Assembly (NCBI GenBank): GCA_021613375.1
Contig: CM038709.1
Coordinates: 38,895,656 to 38,959,655, forward strand
Source of the DNA: Megaleporinus macrocephalus
Taxonomy: Eukaryota; Chordata; Actinopteri; Characiformes; Anostomidae
DNA: 64,000 nucleotides
Direction: 5' to 3'
The translations under genes and the position numbers were made by a program. The notes under the pieces are model-generated. The model did no database searches. It was not told the DNA's origin and saw nothing but the letters and a program-made list of their open reading frames with translations. The stretch's first letter is position 1. Each line of letters begins with the position of its first letter. This document shows, in pieces, positions 62,205 to 64,000 of the stretch.

Positions 62205-62548
62205 TAGGGCTGTGTATTGGCAAGAACCTAGCGATACAATACATATCGTATGATACGGTGGTCACATTCAATATATTGCAATACTTCAAGCGATTTTTCA
62301 AATCCTACTATTAAAACACACCACTGTATGAACAGGTTTGCGGATGCTTACAATAGCACTGCGCCCTTGTGCTGCTTGTTAATGTTGGAGTGGAGCTGAA
62401 AATGGTTTACAATGCTGCCATCTAGTGGTCAGTGAGTCACTGTTTGCCAGGAATCTGTGTATCGATACTGTGACTTTGAGAATTGATACAGTATCGCGAA
62501 ACATAATATCCCGATATTCGATATTTTCAATATTTTCTTACAACCCTA
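62205..62548 (+). mobile_element. hAT-type MITE with 8-bp target duplication
   Basis: Begins TAGGGCTGTGTATTGGCAAG and ends TATTTTCTTACAACCCTA. The flanks are identical, GTGGCCAG at 62197-62204 and 62549-62556. 344 bp, non-coding. A related end fragment is at 59535-59590 (CATAATATCCCGATATTC). Confidence 0.85.
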
Positions 62549-64000
62549 GTGGCCAGGCTAAGCGGAGCAGGCTACTGCTTTCCCGCTGCTACAGCTGGCT
62601 TGCATGTGTCGCTCAACCGAGTCAAATTAGTCCACACGATTCGCTAATTCACAATACTTATTCAGTTGCTTAAGGCCACCACACATCAGACAGGCCATGC
62701 AGCACAGTGAATGTTATACACAGGAGCTAGTTATTGGGCTATAATCAATATTGAAAGCATCGAGTGCTAAAGAATTAAATTGTTTGTGACACTGCAGTAT
62801 TGAAAAAGCATTGAATGTTCGCTGCATCATGCAACTCTACTCTTAAGTGATTCTTTTCAAACCAATCCAAGAACCAAAGGAAAGTGACTGAAGTGAGAGA
62901 CAGACAGACAGACATACGGGGGGAGGGGAAACATGCTAAGATATCACTGGTCAGGCAGAAATCACCACACTCCAAACAAAGTCTACAGAAGAACCTTTGT
63001 CTTTTGAATGAGCCGACATTGTGCTTGGATTGAGCTTAAAGAGACGAAGAACACAAACTAACAAGGTAAAAAGGTCCATGTTCAGGTTTTAAGGTTGATG
63101 TGAAGCAAAAAATCTACTTTTAACCACGTAGCCATAAAGGATACATATCTGTGAAAACTGGACGCACGCCTCACTGCAAAACAAAAACAGACTTTTAATT
63201 CAGATGAAGCAAACCAATGCTGTTATGTCTAGTTAGGCTGTGTGTGTCCAGCTGCCCCACCTTTTAGCATCTACTTTAATTGCGACACAGAAACTTTTTG
63301 AGAGCTCTGCTACGCGGTGGTCCCTCCAACTCGACAACATCTGTGCGGACTGTTCATCGTCTCCTAGAAAGACAGGAGAGAAGGTATTCACTGAGAGTTA
63401 TCATCAAGAAGCGGACACTTTTAACACTAGGTCAGAACCAGGTCAGGTCATCTGCCATTCTGCAAGACGGCCAGTTGTTCAAATCCATCTTCTGGCCAAA
63501 CATCATATTACAACTTGTGAAATCAGTGCTGCATGAGGTACACTGTGTAAACACCTTCTCATCCAGTGTAGAGTATTAAGAGTATTAATAGAATAGTCTA
63601 CACTTCTGGGAAGGCTTTAAACTAGATGTTGGAACATGGCTGTGAGGGTTTGATTGCAATCAGCCACAGAAGCATTAATAGGGTAGATACTGAGTGGTCT
63701 TTAACTCTAGAGAACACAGTTCCACTGCTCCAGCGTCCTATGCCGGGGATTTTTTTACCAAGCATGGTGACCTTAGACTCGTGTGCAGCTACTCCATTCC
63801 ACTGGCAATGCTGTTCTATGGAGATACAAACTGTCTTAGCAATGGGTGCAACCTTAAAGTACATGACTAGCAGCTGTATCTAGCTACCAAGACTTGGAAG
63901 GCTGGAGAGCATTATTAGCTGATCTGACACATTAATGAAACTGCAATGCATCTCATTCTACAACTAACAGTATTCAGGAAATACTTTCATCTGCTGAACT

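Larger units (their letters stand above)
60046..64000 (-). other. ubxn4: ubxn4 5' intron, repeats
   Basis: This must be intron, since the first visible exon starts mid-protein and no upstream exon of ubxn4 was recognised to 64000. Holds an LTR-like repeat at 60478-60745 (copy of 23204-23500), a MITE fragment near 61600-61690, the hAT MITE at 62205-62548, an unassigned possible transposon fragment at 63260-63560 and a Tc1-like end fragment at 63640-63850. Confidence 0.6.

Noticed and set aside
63240..63579. Frames of 98-99 codons near the right edge
   Set aside because: Possibly a decayed Tc1-like transposase fragment, but the match is too weak to call as a gene or as the missing ubxn4 exon.

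Overview
The window looks like a teleost fish chromosome. Genes are split by GT-AG introns, the DNA is AT-rich and full of fish-type Tc1-like, hAT-like, SINE, LINE and LTR repeats, and one gene is a FISNA-NACHT NLR, a family expanded in fish. No prokaryotic features, rRNA or tRNA genes were seen. Species cannot be named from the sequence alone.

Layout. (1) 206-20725 (+): the 3' part of a PARP14-like macro-PARP. In order I can read a macrodomain end, a complete macrodomain, two tandem modules that closely resemble the N-WASP GTPase-binding domain (GBD/CRIB), a KH-like plus WWE exon, and a PARP catalytic domain with an H-Y-L triad. Fourteen of the fifteen exons (1230 to 20725) join in one continuous reading frame with matching splice phases. 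(2) 20726-24440: intergenic, mostly repeats, including a 5'-truncated LINE with an open reverse-transcriptase frame. (3) 24564-41883 (+): an NLRC3-like gene with a duplicated promoter/first exon, four short linker exons (three of them related repeats), one large FISNA-NACHT exon, five LRR exons and a tiny last exon. It carries a single in-frame TAA just after the Walker A motif, so it is a pseudogene, a null allele or a sequence error. (4) 41884-47640: intergenic, with Tc1-like remnants and an 18-bp minisatellite. (5) 47640-60045 (-): ubxn4 (UBX protein of ER-associated degradation), ten exons in frame to the stop; its first exons lie beyond the right edge. 60046-64000 is its intron, holding MITEs and LTR-like repeats.

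The main discovery candidate is the macro-PARP with two embedded WASP-type GBD modules. Copy 2 keeps the polybasic tract and the full CRIB motif; copy 1 has an acidic lead and a lost CRIB core. N-WASP GBD is a known binding site of Cdc42 and of bacterial actin-hijacking effectors, so an immune mono-ADP-ribosyltransferase carrying it could act as a sensor or decoy. That function is inference; the domain order and splice phases are read directly. An interferon-class PARP beside an NLR with IRF-like promoter motifs suggests an innate-immunity neighbourhood, while ubxn4 is a housekeeping neighbour.
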